Shown here: one piece after another, positions 62,047 to 64,000 of the stretch
How the letters are laid out: each line of letters starts with the position of its first letter
How positions within the stretch are numbered: position 1 is the stretch's first letter
Assembly: GCF_014196615.1 (NCBI RefSeq)
Contig: NZ_JACIDY010000004.1
Location: forward strand, 1 to 64,000
Source: Novosphingobium fluoreni
GTDB taxonomy: Bacteria > Pseudomonadota > Alphaproteobacteria > Sphingomonadales > Sphingomonadaceae
DNA length: 64,000 nucleotides
Direction: 5' to 3'
The notes under the pieces: model-generated
The model's database searches: none
Seen by the model: the letters and a program-made list of their open reading frames with translations, nothing else
What the model was told of the DNA's origin: nothing
Translations under genes and position numbers: made by a program

Positions 62047-64000
62047 ATGAATAAGACATCGACGATGCGCCGGGCGCTGCTCTCAGGTTGTGCCGTGATC
62101 CTGGCAGGATCGCCTGCGATCGCACAGGAAACGTTGCAGGACGCGGGGCAGGGCACGACCCGGAACACGGAAGATGCGATCGTCGTCACAGGATCGCGCA
62201 TCCGACGGCCCGACTATGCCGCGCCAAACCCCATTGTCTCGTCGACGCCGCCTCGATCGCACAGTCCGGCAACACCAACGTCACCACCTTCCTCCAGCGG
62301 GTGCCAGCGCTTACCAACTCGTTGGACAGCACGCGCACGGCAGGCAACTCGCAGGCAGACGGCGCTCTGGGCCAGGTTGGCCTGAACCTGCTCGATCTGC
62401 GTGGCCTTGGCACCAATCGCAGTTTGGTTCTGGTGAATGGCCGCCGCCACGTGGCCAGCCAGCCAGACAGCGCCGCAGTTGACATCAATACTATTCCAAC
62501 CGACCTGATCGAGCGGGTCGACGTGCTGACCGGTGCGGCGTCGGCGGTGTATGGTGCCGATGGCGTTTCCGGCGTCGTCAACTTCGTCCTGCGTCGCAAC
62601 TTCGATGGCATCTCCGCCCGCGCGCAAATTGGCATCTCCGAGCAAGGGGACGCGGGCAATCGCTTCGCCTCGATCATCGCCGGCCGCAACTTTGCCGATG
62701 GCCGCGCCAATCTGACAGTCGCTTACGAGTACAATGCCGATGACCCACTCGCGAACGACGCTCGCAAGTATCTGCGCAGCGCCAATCGCGCGAACTTCGT
62801 CAACCTGAACGGCTATGATCCGTCGAAGGCCGGCAGCTATCAGAAGGGGCCACTGCGCGATATTCGCTACCCGGACAGCTCTACCTACGGAATCGTCGAT
62901 ATCGCGGGCGTGCGATATCGGGGAGACGGGCGGATCTACACACCAGGAACTGTGCTTGAGAACGACGGCTACTCGACCGGCGGGGACGATACGCCGGTGG
63001 CCGGCTACATTGGCGACATCTATCCCAAAACCGAGCGCCATGCCGTCAATCTACTCGGCCGGTTCGAAGCATCGGAGGCCTTCAAGGTCAGCGTCGAAGG
63101 CAAGTTCGTGCAGAGTACCGTGCGCACGTTCGCCGGGTACGGCGGCAACTATCCCGCCACCGTCACGCTGGACAATCCGTTTATCCCGGCCAGCATCCTG
63201 GCGGCGGCCCAGCAGGCCGGGCTGACCGCGATCGACATTAGCCGCAACAATTTCGATATTCCGCGCCGCGGCGAGGAGGATCGCCGGCGGACCTACCGCG
63301 GCGTCATCGACGTGACCGGAAAAATATCCGACCATGCCACATACGATGCCTATTATACTTACGGACGCACCGACGTTCGCGCGACCAAGCTGAACGACCG
63401 GCTGAGCGACCGCTTTACCGCCGCGCTTGACGCCGTGCGCGATCCCGCGACCGGGCGGATCGTTTGTCGTTCCGCGGCGGCGCGCGCGGCAGGCTGCGTG
63501 CCCGTCAACACCTTCGGCGCAAACACCGTCGACCCGGCATCCTACGACTATTATCTATTCGATCCCGTCAGCAATGCCCGTCTAGAACAGCATGTCGCCA
63601 ACGCATCGATAAGCGGCGACTTCGGCTCCTTGTTCCAGCTACCCGGTGGCCCCGTTCAGTTCGCATTCGGCGGTGAGTACCGGCGCGAATCCAGTCGCTT
63701 CCGGCCCGCGCAGGAATTGCTTGACAACGTCTTCTACCAATATGACGAGTACGTCATCCCAACCCCGTCAAGCGGCAAATTTGACGTGTGGGAGGCGTTC
63801 GGCGAGTTGAACCTGCCATTGTTCAAAGACCGGCCTTTTGCGCACCTGCTGTCGGTCGGCGCAGCGGGGCGTTATTCCGATTATTCAACGGTCGGCAGCA
63901 CCAGGACATACCAGTTCAACGGCGTATGGGCTCCTGTAGAGCAAGTCACCTTGCGCGGGTCTTACGGCCAGTCCGTCCGTGCGCCCAACATCGCCGAAGT
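62047..64000 (+). pseudogene. TonB-dependent receptor, frameshifted and cut by the window end
   Basis: The reading frame from the ATG at 62047 gives a signal peptide ending near AIAQ, then EDAIVVTGSRIRRPDYAAPN. At base ~62242 one base appears to be missing, and the receptor continues in another frame that stays open to 64000: DAASIAQSGNTNVTTFLQRV, DLRGLGTNRSLVLVNGRRHV, VDVLTGAASAVYGADGVSGV and several hundred barrel residues. The uncorrected first frame stops at 62385. GAGGG lies before the ATG. It is divergent from the sugar-type ABC operon. The break could be a true inactivating mutation or a sequencing error; the downstream codons show no other damage. Confidence 0.87.

Noticed and set aside
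1..64000. tRNA, rRNA, CRISPR arrays, integrases, transposases and phage genes
   Set aside because: I looked for T-loop-like GGTTCGA segments, regularly spaced repeats and recombinase motifs and found none that stand up. Island mobility is therefore not supported from this window alone.

Overview
The window is GC-rich, densely packed alphaproteobacterial DNA, most likely from the family Sphingomonadaceae (Sphingomonas, Sphingobium or Novosphingobium type). The reasons are seven TonB-dependent receptors (TBDRs), a DUF2946 / TBDR / PepSY trio, a czc-ars metal block of the kind seen in this family, and short untranslated leaders with frequent ATGA gene overlaps. I cannot tell chromosome from plasmid. 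I saw no tRNA, rRNA, CRISPR array, intact insertion sequence or phage gene.

Region 1, bases 1-15.6 kb: metal and metalloid resistance. A six-gene efflux operon on the minus strand (small cation diffusion facilitator, small His-rich secreted protein, czcC, czcB, czcA, czcD-like CDF) reads out of a MerR-type promoter with a 19-bp spacer, divergent from its merR gene. An ars operon follows (arsR-arsC-acr3-arsN2-arsH). Its last gene is broken: a deletion has joined the 5' part of arsH to the 3' part of a PepSY-TM gene. Then come a DUF2946 protein, a TBDR and an intact PepSY-TM protein.

Region 2, 15.6-19.5 kb: a TetR / SDR oxidoreductase / SGNH hydrolase operon on the minus strand, then about 1.25 kb with no convincing gene.

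Region 3, 19.5-57 kb: the most interesting part, a modular organosulfur-scavenging island. It has five TBDRs; four flavin-dependent luciferase-like monooxygenases (MsnO8-like, two NtaA/DszA/YxeK-like of which one is frameshifted, and one SsuD-like); and an SfnB-type acyl-CoA-dehydrogenase-like flavoprotein. A six-gene operon matches the B. subtilis yxe/ytm-type S-alkylcysteine salvage set: monooxygenases, M20 deacetylase, GNAT acetyltransferase, a permease-ATPase fusion and a binding lipoprotein. Three SsuA-like binding proteins have no adjacent permease. A single ssuC-ssuB pair sits in an operon with a thiol dioxygenase, a three-domain rhodanese and an SsuD-like monooxygenase, next to a divergent LysR regulator. 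My reading is that each TBDR/binding-protein module brings in a different sulfur compound, the shared SsuBC and the fused ABC transporter move them across the inner membrane, and the monooxygenases release the sulfur. No flavin reductase to feed the monooxygenases is encoded here. The substrates are inferred, not shown.

Region 4, 57-64 kb: a carbohydrate-type ABC transporter (ATPase converging on a binding protein / permease / permease operon), divergent from a seventh TBDR that carries a frameshift and runs off the end of the window.

Three coding regions are damaged: arsH by deletion fusion, and a monooxygenase and a TBDR by apparent single-base deletions. The last two could be sequencing errors.
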